Below, in pieces: positions 6,289 to 7,264 of a DNA stretch of 7,264 nucleotides. The DNA lies in NCBI GenBank assembly GCA_016217585.1, contig JACRHQ010000166.1, positions 1 to 7,264 on the forward strand, in the 5' to 3' direction. The notes under the pieces were generated by a model. That model made no database searches. It had not been told where the DNA came from and saw only the letters and a list, made by a program, of their open reading frames with translations. The translations under genes were made by a program, and so were the position numbers. Position 1 is the first letter of the stretch, and each line of letters begins with the position of its first letter. This DNA comes from Candidatus Omnitrophota bacterium (GTDB lineage: Bacteria; Omnitrophota; Gorgyraeia; Zapsychrales; Zapsychraceae).

Positions 6289-7264
6289 AAGTGAAGTGCA
6301 CTGGTAAAATCAGGTTTGTTTTGACCTGTTGAGTGTCTAAGTTTGCTGTTATGCCAGAATCTGGCCTCCGACAGTTCTAATCTATTGTGCGGGTAAATGC
6401 GCAGGTTGACGGATTCACCGATAGGCGCGTTGTTAAATTTGAGTTTCATGTTATTGATGGATACGTTGCGGTAATTATCAACGATCCTGTCCGTCCTGAA
6501 GCAAAAGATGTCTCTAATGGACTGATACGGTGGTGGAATAGTAAATTGTCGCAACACTGATTGCTTTTCTTTGAGAGCTCTTTGATAACGGATGTAAGGG
6601 ATTTCTTTGGTGGTGGAATGCACCCATTTGTAATTGTACAGGCACACCTCACGGAACAGGACTTGGTTGGCCGCGGCGATGGTTGTGATTTTATCTCTGG
6701 CGCATATACGGACCAGGTGATCCTGTATCCAGCGATAGGGGGCGTTCGATTTTGCCTTTGGCTTGAGGTGATAAGGCATGGATGGTCTCAACATGGCAAT
6801 CGTTGAGGACTTGTTTCCATTGGGGGTCCGCCTCATCGGTCATCAGATGATGTCTGTTATGAATTTCATCCCGGCCGCGGACAAAACGAAAGATGGAATG
6901 GCTGTCCACGTAGATGTTTAGAGGCATGCCGTATTTCAAAAACACCGTCTGTAAAGCCGTAATATGCGCCCATGTGGATTCACGCAAAACGAGCATGGCA
7001 TAGAACATAAAGCGGCTGTGGTCATCCAATGATGTGACCAGGCACCATTTTTCTTTGGCCCAGGGTGAGAACAGATGGAGCGAGGAATCATGCTGGGTCA
7101 GCTCACCCACATTGTTGGTGATCACTTCGCGGTCATGGGCTTTAACGGCTTTCTTGCGGGCAATGTAAAATCCGTGTTCTTTGGCCCGGTTGATGACCGT
7201 AGATAAGGCGACGTCCTGGCCGTCCTTTTCCTGAAGAGTTTGGCGGATGAAGCTGTAGTTGTGC
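6285..7264 (-). mobile_element. Insertion sequence, right part cut by the window edge
   Basis: The transposase gene occupies the whole stretch, and its base composition is visibly more AT-rich and less biased at third codon positions than the genes to its left. The IS end nearest the TPR gene must lie at or just left of about 6285-6300, because the transposase stop at 6285-6287 already overlaps the TPR gene's stop. The other end is outside the window, so terminal inverted repeats and target duplication cannot be checked. Confidence 0.75.
6285..7264 (-). pseudogene. rve/DDE-type transposase, frameshifted, N-terminus outside the window
   Basis: The minus-strand frame enters the window open (HNYSFIRQTLQEKDGQDVAL..., codon at 7263) and runs through an integrase-core domain. 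The segments are LTQHDSSLHLFSPWAKEKW, LVTSLDDHSRFMFYAMLVL, NIYVDSHSIFRFVRGRD, DPQWKQVL and ALSPQAKGKIERP. The likely catalytic triad is Asp (codon 7089-7087), Asp (6906-6904) and Glu of KIERP (6747-6745), with 61 and 53 codons between them. After KIERP the frame runs into LSLDTG and a stop at 6691. The true continuation YRWIQDHLVRICARDKIT lies one base on and reads to 6285 (SINNMKLKFNN, EARFWHNSKL, end TSALHF). About 325 residues are visible. The family is an rve-containing transposase near the IS481/IS3 side; the exact family is not assigned. With the frameshift it is probably inactive unless a +1 shift occurs. Confidence 0.85.
6738..6742 (-). other. Frameshift point in the transposase (C5 run on the coding strand)
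   Basis: On the coding strand the run reads CGC CCC CTA. Removing one C gives CGC CCC TAT CGC TGG, that is ...ERPYRW, the expected family sequence. It is either a one-base insertion in a homopolymer (mutation or sequencing error) or a +1 shift at CCC-C. Confidence 0.75.

Noticed and set aside
6311..6328. CAGGT...ACCTG inverted repeat as an IS end or terminator
   Set aside because: The stem is only five base pairs, it lies inside the transposase coding sequence, and it has no T-tract.
6561..6806. Plus-strand ORF opposite the transposase
   Set aside because: It is antisense to the conserved transposase sequence and has no recognisable motif.

Overview
The window is a stretch of bacterial chromosome with fairly high GC. 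It holds a four-gene plus-strand operon, a large membrane glycosyltransferase-like/TPR gene that is frameshifted, and the end of an insertion sequence on the minus strand. No tRNA, rRNA or CRISPR array is visible. The combination of pyruvate phosphate dikinase, a compact RpoD-like sigma factor, a TMTC-like membrane protein with many TPRs, GTAGGGGC-type palindromic repeats and a transposase with an 'AKGKIERP' motif recalls uncultivated Gram-negative lineages such as Candidatus Omnitrophota (OP3). That placement rests on recall and is tentative.

Region 1 (1-3708) is a tightly packed operon. The 3' part of ppdK overlaps a sigma-70 gene by 4 bp (ATGA). The sigma stop codon touches the start codon of a LacI-type sugar-binding-domain gene that has no DNA-binding domain, and apt follows 20 bp later. 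Sigma and the LacI-like domain lie in the same reading frame, separated by one TAA. The pair therefore looks like a split fusion, or a sigma factor with its own small-molecule sensor. Apt makes AMP and PPi, which are the co-substrates PPDK uses to turn PEP into pyruvate and ATP, so the end genes of the operon are linked biochemically.

Region 2 (3709-3799) is the only real intergenic space. It is filled by two related palindromic repeats in inverted orientation (3732-3795), ending 4 bp before the next start codon.

Region 3 (3800-6288) encodes one ancestral protein of about 829 residues: a polytopic GT-C/TMTC-like membrane domain followed by about nine TPRs. The reading frame breaks at a run of seven T (4729-4735). 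This run has exactly the phase of a -1 slippery heptamer, and the zero-frame stop overlaps an ATG (TGATG, 4748-4752). The sequence alone cannot separate programmed frameshifting, a split gene with re-initiation, a real mutation, or a sequencing error.

Region 4 (6285-7264, minus strand) is the 3' part of an rve/DDE transposase gene that runs off the window. It has a one-base frameshift at a run of five C and lower GC than its surroundings. Its stop codon overlaps the stop codon of the TPR gene.
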